The notes beneath the pieces are model-generated. The model saw only the letters and a program-made list of their open reading frames with translations. It searched no databases and had not been told where the DNA came from. Below are positions 53,915-63,923 of a DNA stretch of 64,000 nt, in pieces. Made by a program: the position numbers and the translations under genes. This DNA comes from Syngnathus acus. Taxonomy: Eukaryota > Chordata > Actinopteri > Syngnathiformes > Syngnathidae. How positions within the stretch are numbered: the stretch's first letter is position 1; each line of letters starts with the position of its first letter. The stretch is taken from contig NC_051105.1 in NCBI RefSeq assembly GCF_901709675.1, positions 11,890,604 through 11,954,603 on the forward strand. The letters are read 5' to 3'.

Positions 53915-54960
53915 TCGGGGTGAGCAAACTTTTTGACTTGCAGGCCGAATTGGGTTCTAGATTTTGACTGGGGGGCTGAACCAGGAGCAGATGGATGTAG
54001 TGTTTGTGTGAATAGAAATGACATGTAAAGGTCATTGCATAAAAGGTTTTCACTTTTAGTAGGTAGTAAAGCATGGATATTCAAAAAAAGCTTTTTGAAA
54101 ACAAATGCATTTATTAACAGCATTAAAAAAATATTTCACCAAAAAAACACTATCAGTGATTCTCATTAAATACGACACTGTTATTATGAATAATAGTTTC
54201 CATCACTTCAGCGCCTGCAGGTCAGATTTATTAAATATGCTTATCTAATGAGGCGAAATCACATCAAACGGCAAACATTCTGACCAAATACATCATCTAG
54301 AAGAATCAGTGAAAGAATACATCCAAGTAAAGTAATAAAGAAATCAAGTATATAGTATTGTTGGTCTCCCTTTTTTGCTAGTGCATCATGGTCTGGAGTA
54401 AAATTTGTTGTGGTAATTCTTAGGATAGAGCCGAGGTGTCGGTTCGTTAACCTAGATCTGACAGGCTTTGTTGACGTTCATGTGGCTGAAGGTCTGCTCA
54501 CACACGTAGGTCGAGCCAAATTGCCCACACTTTTTTCAAACACTCGGCACTCAGTGTCCACCTTTCTTTTCCTCAGGCCACTCATTTTAATGGAAGGATT
54601 CCAGGGGAAGGTTTGTGGGCGGCATTAGCGTAAAACTGTATCTGAAAGCTCAGCGTGCGAATTACGAGAATGCTGACATCACAGCCCACACTCGAAATTC
54701 GGCACTGATGGAAATAGAGCGCGGAGTGCGCCGGGTCCGTACTACTTAGTACGTACACGCACTTGCGAGTGTGCACCGAGCTTTCTGACACGGCTAAATG
54801 TGCGGGTGGGCGCTTCCCATCTACTGGGGAAACATAATAATTGCAGGAAAAATGACCCCAAAAAAAAGTTCAATAATACAATTTATTCAGGTTTGGCGGG
54901 CCGGATTAAACGGCCCCGTGGGCCGGATGTGGCCCGCGGGCCGTAGTTTCCCCATGCCTG
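53915..54960. mobile_element. Non-autonomous hAT element, copy 3
   Basis: Same orientation as copy 1: decayed left end atcggggtgagcaaactttt, interior homologous throughout, right end cgtagtttccccatgcctg. Target duplication is not recognisable. The minus-strand micro-frame (MSGLRKRKVDTECRVFEKS at about 54588) has a frameshift before FGSTYVCEQTFSHMN. It is the most decayed of the three by its ends. Confidence 0.8.
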
Positions 54961-55210
54961 GTCTAGCACCATTGGTAACTTGATAACATGCATTTGGCCC
55001 ATCTAACTTGCATGATGTGGTGTAAGTGCAAATAATGCAACAATTTATTATTAAATATGGAGGCACTCGCAGCTTAACGATCTTTTTAGAGGCTTTGGAA
55101 GCATGTAATAAAAAAGAACTAACGTATTTTGCGATTGATAAGTTCTTTTAATGCTTACTGTAGATTCACAAGTCCATCCATCCATCCATCCATCCATCTT
55201 CTTCCGCTTA

Positions 55211-57345
55211 TCAAAGTCAAAGTCAAAGTCAGCTTTATTGTCAATCCCTTCATACGTCAAGACACACAAAGAAACCGAAATTCCGTTTCCTCCATCCCAC
55301 GGTGACGAGACATACAAGTAGGCGACACAAAACAAAAACAAGTAGGCACAAACCATAAATAATAAATAATAAATAAAATAAAATGAGCGATGAATAAAAA
55401 CAGACCAATAACCCATTGAATATGAGGGGCAAAACCGAGCCAGTGAGCATACAGCAAGAACAGGACGCTACGCTGAAAGGGGGAGCGAGTTCAGGATCCT
55501 AACAGCCTGGAGTACGAAGCTGTTGGAAAGTCTGGTGGTGCGGGAGCGCAGGCTCCTGTACCGCCTCCCAGAGGGCAGAAGTTCAAACAAAGGGTGAGCG
55601 GGGTGACTCACATCACTCACAATCTTGGTCGCCTTGCGGGTGAGATGGGAGGTGTAAATGTCCTTCAAGGAGGGGAGAGAAGCACCAATAGTCTTACTAG
55701 CCGTTTTCACAATGCGCTGCAGGGCCTTCAAGTCTTGGTCAGTGCAGCTGCCACCCCAGACAGCAATACAGCTGGAGAGGACGCTCTCAATGGTGCCGCG
55801 GTAAAACGTAGTCATGACGGCCGGAGGAGTCCCCGCTCGCCTGAGTTTCCGAAGGAAGTACAGGCGGCGCCGGGCCTTCTTCGCCAGCGACGCGGTGTTG
55901 GTGGACCAGGAGAGATCCTCACTGATGTGCACCCCCAGGAACTTGGCGCTGCTCACTCTCTCCACCACAGCACCGTCGATGGTCAGCGGCAGGTGTTGGG
56001 CGTGACCCTTCCGGAAGTCAACGACAATCTCCTTGGTCTTGTCGACGTTCAGCAGGAGGTTGTTGTCCCTGCACCACGCGGTCAGAAGGTCAACCTCCAG
56101 CCTGTATTGAGTCTCGTCTCCCTTGGTGATGAGACCCACCAGAGTCGTGTCGTCAGCAAACTTCACTATGCGGTTGCCGCTGCAGGTGGCAGCGCAGTCA
56201 TGCGTCAGGAGGGTGAAGAGCAGCGGACTGAGCACGCAGCCTTGGGGGGCCCCTGTGCTCAGCGTGATGCTGGCGGAGATCTTGTCGCCAACACGTACCA
56301 CCTGTGGCCTCTGACAGAGGAAGTCCAGTAGCCAGTTGCAGAGGCCGGTACTGAGGCCCAGCTTGTCAAGTTTGCCGATGAGACGCTGCGGCACAATGGT
56401 GTTGAAGGCAGAACTGAAGTCCACAAACAGCAACCTCACATACGAGTCCTTCCCCTCCAGGTGGGTGAGGGCCGAGTGGAGGGCAGAGCAGATGGCATCC
56501 TCAGAGGACCGTTTGGCTCGGTACGCAAACTGGAAGGGGTCAATGGTGGGGGGGAGAACTGACCGGATGTGCTCCAAGACAAGCCGCTCAAAGCACTTCA
56601 TGACGATGGGCGTAAGTGCCACGGGGCGGTAGTCATTGAAGCAGGATGGAGCAGGCTTCTTCGGCACAGGTACGATGGTGGCTGCTTTGAAACTCGACGG
56701 GACGATGGCCTGCTGCAGGGAAGTGTTAAAGATGTCCGTGAAGACATCCGTCAGCTCACCAGCGCAGTCCTTCAGCGCTCGACCCGGGATGTTGTCCGGG
56801 CCCGCCGCCTTACGGATGTCGATAGCGGCAAGCGTCCTCCTCACGCTGTCGGCGGAGAGGCACAGGGGCAGCTCGTGGGAAGGGGGAGTGGCCTTCAGCG
56901 GGCAAGTGCTGTTCTGAGCGTCGAAGCGAGCAAAGAAGCGGTTGAGGTCATTGAGCAGACGGACGTCGCCATCACAGCTCTGCGGCGCGGGCTTGTAGTC
57001 CGTGATGGTCTGAATGCCCTGCCAAAGGCGCCGTGCGTCCCTGCTGTCCTTGAAGTGAGCGGTAATTTTGCCCGAGAACGCCCTCTTCGCTTCTTTGATG
57101 CCCCGGGACAGGTCGGCCCTCGCAGTCCTCAAGCCAGCCTCATCCCCCGCCCGGAAGGCTTTGTCCCTGGCCCTCAGCAGCCTGAAGACAGCCCCTGTCA
57201 GCCATGGCTTCCGGTTTGCCCGAGTGACGACGGATACTGAGTGTGTCACATCATCAATGCACTTCCCGATGTAGGAGGAAACAGAGTCAGTATACTCCTC
57301 AATGTCCGCCCGACCGTCGCAAGTGGCCGCCCTCCTAAACACGTC
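55211..57345 (-). mobile_element. Rex1/L2-like LINE nested in the RTE element
   Basis: Minus-strand element with a tail of TCAAAG units at 55211-55229 and a coding region to about 57345, where it meets RTE sequence within cgtcccagtctctcccggat. The 5' part (endonuclease) is truncated. The insertion coincides with loss of about 300 bases of RTE 3' sequence and has no target duplication. A 5'-truncated sister copy is at 45300-45885. Confidence 0.85.
55468..57342 (-). CDS. Rex1/L2-like LINE reverse transcriptase
   Basis: 624 codons without interruption. RT landmarks: [53 protein letters not shown], the catalytic [33 protein letters not shown] and the active-site VKFADDTTLVGL. Post-RT: SSAKFLGVHISEDLSW, KTIGASLPSLKDIYTS and [20 protein letters not shown]. 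The protein is similar in layout to that at 34685 but clearly a different family (different tail and about half the residues by eye). The N-terminal endonuclease is missing through truncation. The intact frame suggests recent insertion. Confidence 0.85.
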   Translation of the reverse strand: MFRRAATCDGRADIEEYTDSVSSYIGKCIDDVTHSVSVVTRANRKPWLTGAVFRLLRARDKAFRAGDEAGLRTARADLSRGIKEAKRAFSGKITAHFKDSRDARRLWQGIQTITDYKPAPQSCDGDVRLLNDLNRFFARFDAQNSTCPLKATPPSHELPLCLSADSVRRTLAAIDIRKAAGPDNIPGRALKDCAGELTDVFTDIFNTSLQQAIVPSSFKAATIVPVPKKPAPSCFNDYRPVALTPIVMKCFERLVLEHIRSVLPPTIDPFQFAYRAKRSSEDAICSALHSALTHLEGKDSYVRLLFVDFSSAFNTIVPQRLIGKLDKLGLSTGLCNWLLDFLCQRPQVVRVGDKISASITLSTGAPQGCVLSPLLFTLLTHDCAATCSGNRIVKFADDTTLVGLITKGDETQYRLEVDLLTAWCRDNNLLLNVDKTKEIVVDFRKGHAQHLPLTIDGAVVERVSSAKFLGVHISEDLSWSTNTASLAKKARRRLYFLRKLRRAGTPPAVMTTFYRGTIESVLSSCIAVWGGSCTDQDLKALQRIVKTASKTIGASLPSLKDIYTSHLTRKATKIVSDVSHPAHPLFELLPSGRRYRSLRSRTTRLSNSFVLQAVRILNSLPLSA

Positions 57346-57905
57346 CCAGTCTCTCCCGGATGACCGAACGTCTCACCCTATCTCTAAGGGAGAGCCCGGA
57401 CATCCTGCGGAGAAAACTCATTTCGGCCGCTTGTATCCGGGATCTCGTTCTTTCGGTCACGACCCATAGCTCGTGACCATAGGTGAGGGTAGGAGCGTAA
57501 ATCGACCGGTAAATTGAGAGCTTTGCCTTTTGGCTCAGCTCTCTCTTTACCACGACGGACCGGTACAGAGTCCGCATTACTGCCGACGCTGCACCGCCTG
57601 TCGATTTCGCGCTCCATCCTCCCCTCACTCGTGAACAAGACCCCAAGATACTTAAACTCCTCCACTTGGGGCAGGATCTCATCCCCGATCCGGAGAGGGC
57701 ATTCCACCCTTTTCCGATCGAGGACCATGGACTCGGATTTGGAGGTGCTGACCCTCATCCCGACCGCTTCACACTCGGCTGCGAACCGCTCCAGTGAGAG
57801 CTGGAGATCACGGCCTGAAGAAGCCAACAGCACCACGTCGTCTGCAAAAAGCAGAGACGCGATGCTGAGGTCCCCAAACTGGACACCCTCAACGCCAGAC
57901 AGACA
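57346..57905 (-). pseudogene. RTE reverse transcriptase, C-terminal fragment
   Basis: Continuation of the RTE protein on the other side of the copia remnant: GVEGVQFGDLSIASLLFADD carries the active-site FADD. RVSTSKSESMVLDRKRVECP and EEFKYLGVLFTSEGRMEREI follow, then a frameshift near 57600 after IDRR. The coding continues in another frame with AVMRTLYRSVVVKRELSQKA, YGHELWVVTERTRSRIQAAE and LRDRVRRSVIRERLG, cut by the LINE at 57345. So it is disabled by frameshift, by the upstream copia and by the downstream LINE. Confidence 0.85.
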
Positions 57906-57907
57906 GA

Positions 57908-59545
57908 TACACAGATTGTAATGTGTCCAAATATGTGTCTGATGATGAAGAGACTGATCAAGTCCAGAGTAACATTGATTACTGTTATCGTGTAATGTGT
58001 AACATACCTGTGTCATTTTCAGGAGCTGTAGCCTCAGATAAGGCCAAAGAGTGGGTTAAAGCCATGGATGAGGAAATGCATTCACTTAAAGAAAACAACA
58101 CATTTAGCTTGACCAATTTGCCAGAGGGCAAGAAAGCAGTGGGGGGTAGATGGGTGTATGCCATCAAAACAGATGTTGATGGATCTGAGAAGTACAAGGC
58201 CCGATATGTTGCTAAGGGATATAGCCAAAAGATGGGTGTAGATTATGGGGAGACATTTTCTCCTACAGCTAACATGACCAGTGTTAGAGTTCTGATGCAG
58301 AAAGCAGCGCAGGAGAAGTTGATTTTACACCAAATGGATGTGAAAACCGCATATTTAAACGCACCCATAGACTGTGAGATCTACATGGAACAACCAGAAG
58401 GGTATGAGGAGAGATCTCAAACAGATAGGAAGTTAGTATGCAAAATTGAGAAGTCATTGTATGGGTTAAAACAATCAGGCAGAAATTGGAATAAGTTGTT
58501 GCATGATCATTTGACAGAAAATTATTTTACCCAAAACCAAGCTGACCACTGTGTTTACACAAGAGAGACAGAACATGAGAAAGTCATTGTGATAATATGG
58601 GTTGATGACCTATTAATTGCAGCAAGTAATAAAGAAGCTATGGAGGTCACAAAAGACATGCTGACAGCAAGGTTCAAAATGAAGGACTTGGGTAAACTGA
58701 AAAATTTCTTGGGCATCGATTTTGAGCAAACCAGTAACTGTGTAACAATGTCTCAAGCTAAATATGTTGAGAAAATTTTAGATAGGTTTAATATGCAAGA
58801 TTGCAAAGGTAGATCGACACCTTGTGAACAAAAACTGAACTACACAGATGATGCTACGTTACTGAGTGATGTTTCAATGTACAGAGAAGCAGTGGGTAGT
58901 CTTATTTATTTAACTGTATGTACAAGACCTGACTTGAGTTTTATTGTAAGCAAACTGTCACAGTATTTTAATCAACCTACTGTTGAACATTTTTGTACAG
59001 TTAAACATGTGCTAAGATATTTAAAGGGTACTAGTGACAAGAAGTTATGCTACCAAATGAGTAAGGAAAACCTGGGTATACAAGCCTACAGTGATGCAAA
59101 CTGGGCTGGTGATGTAGATCGACGTAGTACAACTGGTTATTGTGTAACTCTATCTCAGGGTGGTACTTTAGTGTCATGGAAGACAAAAAGACAGCCAACT
59201 GTAGCACTGTCTACTTGTGAGGCAGAGTATATTGCTCTGGCTGCAACTATCCAAGAATGTCTATACCTCACACAACTGCTAGATGGTATTGATAAACATG
59301 TGTATATGCTACCTGTAGTGTTTGAAGACAACCAAGGCACGATTCCATTAGCAAAGAATCCTGTTAAAAGACAGCGATGCAAACATGTGGATATTAAATA
59401 CCACTTTATCAGGTCCAATGTTACCGAGGGTAAACTGTCTCTTGTGTACTGTCCAACTGAACATATGGTTGCGGACGTAATGACCAAGCCTGCAACAAAA
59501 TTTAAGTTGGCAAAATTTGCTGGATTTATGTTTGGGTCTAACTAA
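57908..59545 (+). CDS. Copia Pol fragment: reverse transcriptase and RNase H
   Basis: An open frame of about 545 codons that has no start of its own; it is the C-terminal part of a polyprotein. RT landmarks: W(V)KAMDEEMHSLKENNTFSL, GGRWVYAIKTDVDG, KARYVAKGYSQKMGVDYGET, HQMDVKTAYLNAPIDCEIYM, LYGLKQSGRNW and the active-site VIIWVDDLLIAAS. RNase H: YSDANWAGDVDRRSTTGYC, STCEAEYIALAATIQE and FEDNQGTIPLAKNP, with KHVDIKYHFIR at the end. These motifs are diagnostic for Ty1/copia. The frame has no stops, so the insertion is young although the element is missing its 5' half. Copia elements are comparatively scarce in vertebrates. Confidence 0.9.
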   Translation, partial: YTDCNVSKYVSDDEETDQVQSNIDYCYRVMCNIPVSFSGAVASDKAKEWVKAMDEEMHSLKENNTFSLTNLPEGKKAVGGRWVYAIKTDVDGSEKYKARYVAKGYSQKMGVDYGETFSPTANMTSVRVLMQKAAQEKLILHQMDVKTAYLNAPIDCEIYMEQPEGYEERSQTDRKLVCKIEKSLYGLKQSGRNWNKLLHDHLTENYFTQNQADHCVYTRETEHEKVIVIIWVDDLLIAASNKEAMEVTKDMLTARFKMKDLGKLKNFLGIDFEQTSNCVTMSQAKYVEKILDRFNMQDCKGRSTPCEQKLNYTDDATLLSDVSMYREAVGSLIYLTVCTRPDLSFIVSKLSQYFNQPTVEHFCTVKHVLRYLKGTSDKKLCYQMSKENLGIQAYSDANWAGDVDRRSTTGYCVTLSQGGTLVSWKTKRQPTVALSTCEAEYIALAATIQECLYLTQLLDGIDKHVYMLPVVFEDNQGTIPLAKNPVKRQRCKHVDIKYHFIRSNVTEGKLSLVYCPTEHMVADVMTKPATKFKLAKFAGFMFGSN

Positions 59546-59623
59546 AGGAAAATGGACTTGTTTTCTGACTAAAATGTCAATGTAATGTTTTCTTTAGGTT
59601 TATAATGTGAGAGCAAGTGGGGG

Positions 59624-59944
59624 TGTTGAGAGATGCTCTCAATTATACATTTTCCTATTATGTTTTGTCAGAATATGTTTAAATCGGGTTATTTTCTTAT
59701 GACAGCATCTTGAGTTAGTGTGATTGGAACCACCTGTGATGACCTGTTAAGTGGGCGTGTTTAATAAAAAGCCTTCCTGCATGCTGCACAGTTAGTCCCT
59801 ACAAGCTGTTGCCGCAGTAGTCGCAGTGAATGGTGTGCAAACAGAGTTGATCGTCCTCCTCGTCTTTCTTTCTTTTATTCCACTGAGTTTGGTGCGATTG
59901 TGTTCCTCACAATTACCTGCTGCTGTATGGCTACTCTGCCAACA
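59624..59944 (+). repeat. Copia 3' LTR
   Basis: 321 bases from tgttgagagatgctctcaat to gctactctgccaaca; the ends TGTTG/CAACA are inverted. A TATA-like ataaaa (59763-59769) lies mid-LTR. A purine-rich tract precedes it. The 5 bases after it, gaacg (59945-59949), should be one half of the original target duplication; the other half was deleted. Confidence 0.85.
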
Positions 59945-62134
59945 GAACGAATCCGACTTACTGCCGGAAATGCGGACCAAACTCTGGCATCGGTGATACA
60001 GGGACCGAACCGCCCTTATCAGTTGGCTCGGTACCCCGTACTCCCGAAGCACCCCCCACAGAACCTCCCGAGGGACACGGTCGAACGCCTTCTCCAAGTC
60101 CACAAAACACATGTGGACTGGTTGGGCGAACTCCCATGCACCCTCGAGGATCCTGCTGAGGGTGAAGAGCTGGTCCACTGTTCCACGGCCAGGACGAAAG
60201 CCACACTGTTCCTCCTGAATCCAAGGTTCGACCTCCCGACGGACCCTCCTCTCCAGCACCCCTGAATAGACCTTACCAGGGAGGCTGAGGAGTGTAATTC
60301 CCCTGTAATTGGAACACACCCTCCGGTCCCCCTTCTTAAAGAGGGGAACCACCACCCCAGTCTGCCAATCCAGAGGCACTGTTCCCGATGTCCACGCGAT
60401 GTTGTAGAGACGTGTCAGCCATGACAGCCCCACAACACCCAGAGCCCTTAAGAACTCCGGGCCGATCTCATCCACCCCCGGGGCCTTGCCACCGAGGAGT
60501 TTTTTAACTACCTCAGTGACTTCGACCCCAGAGATTGGAGAGTCCGCCTCAGAGTCCCCAGGCCCTGCTTCCACAATGGAAGGCGTGTAGGTGGAATTGA
60601 GGAGGTCTTCGAAGTATTCTCCCCACCGACACACGACGTCCCGAGTCGAGGTCAGCAGCACGCCATCTCCACTGTAAACAGTGTTGACGTTGCACTGCTT
60701 CCCCCTCCTGAGACGCCGGATGGTGGACCAGAATTTCCTCGAAGCTGTCCGGAAGTCATTCTCCATGGCCTCGCCAAACTCCTCCCACGCCCGGGTTTTT
60801 GCCTCAGCAACCGCCGAAGCCGCGTTCCGCTTGGCCATCCGGTACCTGTCAGCTGCCTCCGGAGTCCCGCAGGCCAAAACGGCCCGATAGGACTCCTTCT
60901 TCAGCTTGACGGCATCCCTTACCGCCGGTGTCCACCAGCGGGTTTGGGGATTGCCGCCACGACAGGCACCAATGACCTTACGGCCACAGCTCCGGTCGGC
61001 CGCCTCAACAATGGAGGCGCGGAACAAGGTCCACTCGGACTCAATGTCCCCCGCCTCCCCCGGGACGTGGGAAAAGCTCTGCCGGAGGTGGGAGTTGAAG
61101 CTCTTCCTGACAGGGGATTCCGCCAGACGTTCCCAGCAGACCCTCACAGAGCGTTTGGGTCTGCCAGGTCGGACCGGCATCTTCCCCCACCATCGGAGCC
61201 AACCCACCACCAGGTGGTGATCAGTTGACAGCTCCGCCCCTCTCTTCGCCCGAGTGTCCAAAACATGCGGCCGCAAATCCGATGACACGACTACAAAGTC
61301 GATCATCGAACTGCGGCCTAGGGTGTCCTGGTGCCAAGTGCCCACATGGACACCCTTATGTTTGAACATGGTGTTCATTATAGAAAATCCGTGTCGAGCA
61401 CAGAAGTCCAATAATAGAACACCGCTCGGGTTCAGATCGGGGGGGCCGTTCCTCCCAATCACGCCCTTCCAGGTCTCACTGTCATTGCCCACGTGAGCAT
61501 TGAAGTCACCCAGTAGAACGATGGAGTCCCCAGAAGGAGCGCTCTCCAGCACTTCCTCCAGGGACTCCAAGAAGGGCGGGTACTCTGAGCTGCCGTTTGG
61601 TGCATAGACACAAACAACAGTCAGGACCCGTCCCCCCACCCGAAGGCGGAGGGAGGCTACCCTCTCGTTCACCGGGGTGAACCCCAATGTGCAGGCGCCC
61701 AGCTGGGGGGCAATAAGTATACCCACACCTGCTCGACGCCTCTCACCGTGGGCAACTCCAGAGTGGAAGAGAGTCCAGCCCCTCTCGAGAGGGCTTGTAC
61801 TGGAACCCAAACTGTGCGTGGAGGCAAGTCCGACTATATCTAGTCGGAACTTTTCTGCCTCGCACACCAGCTCGGGCTCCTTTCCAGCCAGAGAGGTGAC
61901 ATTCCATGTCCCAAGAGCCAGCTTCTGCAGCCGGGGATCAGACCGCCAAGGTCCCTGCCTTTGGCCGCCGCCCAGCTTGCACTGCACCCACATTTCCTTT
62001 TCGGGCTGTGCCCGGCCGGGCCCCATGGGCGAAGGCCCGGCCACCAGACGCTCGCCTTCGAGCCCCGCCTCCAGGCCTGGCTCCAGAGGGGGGCCCCGGT
62101 GACCCGCGTCCGGGCGAGGGAAAACGAGATCCAT
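59945..62134 (-). CDS. RTE/Rex3-like protein: endonuclease and N-terminal RT
   Basis: About 730 codons from the ATG at 62132-62134 to the copia edge; a further 51 codons read into copia LTR and stop at 59792. A proline/glycine-rich lead is followed by an AP-type endonuclease starting [16 protein letters not shown]. Its landmarks are [14 protein letters not shown], the catalytic-site [32 protein letters not shown] and the ending [16 protein letters not shown]. The position of the usual QE glutamate reads VGLASTHS, so I do not see that residue. RT begins near [16 protein letters not shown] and includes [36 protein letters not shown] and the catalytic [16 protein letters not shown], then ends at KSDSF. 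RT completes at 57346-57905. The copy is dead because of the split. Confidence 0.85.
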
Positions 62135-62338
62135 TTATTTTGTTCGTCATAAGGGGCTCGTGTGAGCCGTGCTTTGTCTGGCCCCTCACCTAGGACCCGT
62201 TTGCCATGGGTGACCCTACCAGGGGCATGAAGCCCCAGACAACATGGCTCCTAGGATCATAGGGGCACGCAAACCCCTCCACCACGATAAGGTGACGATT
62301 CACGGAGGGGTAGATTCACAAGTGCATACTTTTTTTTA

Positions 62339-62547
62339 ATCCCAATTGTTTGACAGTTGGTATTGCAAATTGTTGAAGTCTATCAAGCAAAATCTGTTCT
62401 AAGAGTTTGAATACTATACAAGCCAAAGAAATCAGTCTATACTTATCTTTATTTATATTGTTAGAGGGAATGGACATGCAATTCAGTGCACGCATTTTGG
62501 GATCCAAATAAATCAGAACCTTGAGGAGCAGTTTTAGGAGATCATGC
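62339..62547 (-). pseudogene. LINE RT fossil, unit 1 of a duplication
   Basis: The minus strand reads KDKYRLISLACIVFKLLEQI, then LLDRLQQFAIPTVKQLG, matching the RT segment that in other LINEs reads YRPISL...FK.LE. Only this small part remains. The same segment follows at 62558-62754. Confidence 0.6.
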
Positions 62548-62557
62548 TTTTTTTTTT

Positions 62558-62754
62558 ATCCCAATTGTTTGACAATTGGTACTGCAAATTGTTGAAGTCT
62601 ATTAAGCAAAATATGTTCTAAGAGTTTAAATACTATACAAGCCAAAGAAATCAGTCTATACTTATTGTTAGAGGGAATGGACAAGCAATTCAGTGCACGC
62701 ATTTTGGGATCCAAATAAATCAGACCCTTGAGGAGCAGCTTTAGGAGATCATGC
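62558..62754 (-). pseudogene. LINE RT fossil, unit 2 of a duplication
   Basis: Direct repeat of 62339-62547 from atcccaattgtttgaca to gagatcatgc. It lacks 12 bases (tctttatttata in unit 1) and otherwise shows only a few substitutions. A T run separates the units. Confidence 0.85.
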
Positions 62755-63265
62755 GCAACACCAACAGCGTGTGCAATTTGTTAGCATGAACAAGCAATTT
62801 AATTTTCATAATTCTAAGCAAGTTAAGAGAAGCTTTTTATTTAAAACATGTTTACACAAATGTTTTTCAGGAAGAAATCCAACCTATATTTTGTGTTAGT
62901 TATATTTTTCCTTAGTATTTCCCACATGCTCCCTCAAAAGTCTACTATCCAAAAGCTGAAGCAATAAACAACACATCTTTTGGTGCCCTAATACTTTTAT
63001 ACAGTACAGTGTATTAATGAAATGATCAGAAGAGTGTAAAAAGTGTTAAATATTTTGCAATACATTGTTAAGAAATTGTTTAAAATATTTGAAATATATT
63101 TTTAATACGAATTAGTCGAATTATCGAATAAATTCAAATTACTGTCTTTATTGAATTATGTATTAGTTTTAAATGAGTACAGTGTTCCATTGATTGTCGC
63201 AGGGGTTACGTTCCTGAACTAAGTGAAGTTGATTGATGACTAAGTTGATTGTGTTTCCCCTATAT
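62755..63265. other. Unique AT-rich DNA with a mariner-like scrap
   Basis: About 63190-63240 (ttgtcgcaggggttacgttc) resembles a decayed mariner/Tigger-type terminus. The rest has no recognised feature. Confidence 0.4.
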
Positions 63266-63267
63266 TA

Positions 63268-63849
63268 CCATATTTATTCTAATTATCGCCCAGGGCGATT
63301 GGGGGGTGGGCGATTAATAGAGAACACTTTTTGTCCGATCGCCAAGGGGCACTGAAATGGGCGATAATATGTATATTTTCCTTTTGTAGTATGCAATACC
63401 TGCATCTCACTGGTGTTCTTAACACTAGAACAGCGGCTGTTTTGATCTACCTCTAACAGCGAAGTGCGTCAATTGACGCTCCATCGATGCAACATGTTAC
63501 CGTCGCACATCACATGTTGCGCACGTCATGTTATCGCGATCGTCTTGTTCGAGCGCACGCCCCGATAACGTAATTGTGTGAGGATATTGTAGCGGAGTGA
63601 CGAGTGTAATTGTATCATCGTTTATGGAGAAAACCAATTTAAAAGGGACATTCGACGTGCTGTCAAATCAGTCATATTTAAACTTGCGCAATGACGTCGG
63701 CATGCGGTCGCGGAGGAAAACGTAAGTTTTGGGGGGGGATTTTTAGCAGTATGGGCGATAATTAGAGGTATCAATGTTTTTTATTTATGTCATCGCTAAC
63801 ACACACTGGGCGATTATTAGAATATGGGCGATAATTAGAATAAATACGG
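63268..63849. mobile_element. TA-flanked MITE, TTATCGCCC family
   Basis: Left end CCATATTTATTCTAATTATC, right end gataattagaataaatacgg, with TA at 63266-63267 and 63850-63851. The motif attatcgccc/gggcgataat recurs inside both ends and once centrally. 582 bases, no coding. Confidence 0.8.
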
Positions 63850-63923
63850 TAATTGAACATGTTTTCTCATTTATGGTATGTTTTTTGTTATTTTGTTGTT
63901 TTTTATTATTAAATTTATTATTA

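Larger units (their letters stand above)
57906..59944 (+). mobile_element. Ty1/copia remnant: RT-RNase H and 3' LTR
   Basis: Plus-strand 3' half of a copia element. It has the coding region for RT and RNase H, a purine tract (gagcaagtggggg at 59611-59623) and the 3' LTR (59624-59944). Gag, protease, integrase and the 5' LTR are absent. The left junction with RTE sequence is near 57905. The right edge is the intact LTR end followed directly by RTE coding (gaacgaatccgactt). The RTE lacks about 80 bases at the left junction. Confidence 0.85.
55174..62310 (-). mobile_element. RTE/Rex3-like LINE, full-length ends, host of a nest
   Basis: A perfect 13-bp duplication, tagattcacaagt, at 55161-55173 and 62311-62323 brackets 7.1 kb. 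The left edge is the (CCAT)n tail and cttcttccgcttatc (55174-55212), the 3' end of the RTE family. The right edge is gattcacggagggg, the 5' end in minus orientation. Inside are RTE coding at 59945-62134 and 57346-57905. They are separated by a copia remnant, and a Rex1/L2-like LINE separates coding from the tail. Without the guests about 2.9-3.0 kb of RTE remains. Roughly 80 bases around the RT motif before FADD and about 300 bases near the C-terminus are missing at the two junctions. Confidence 0.9.

Noticed and set aside
55594-57240. Long plus-strand frames opposite the LINE RT (for example 55594-56331 and 56569-57240)
   Set aside because: They are antisense shadows of a GC-rich RT coding region and contain no recognisable domain.
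60906-62193. Plus-strand frames opposite the RTE endonuclease
   Set aside because: GC-rich antisense openings with proline/alanine-rich translations and no domain.
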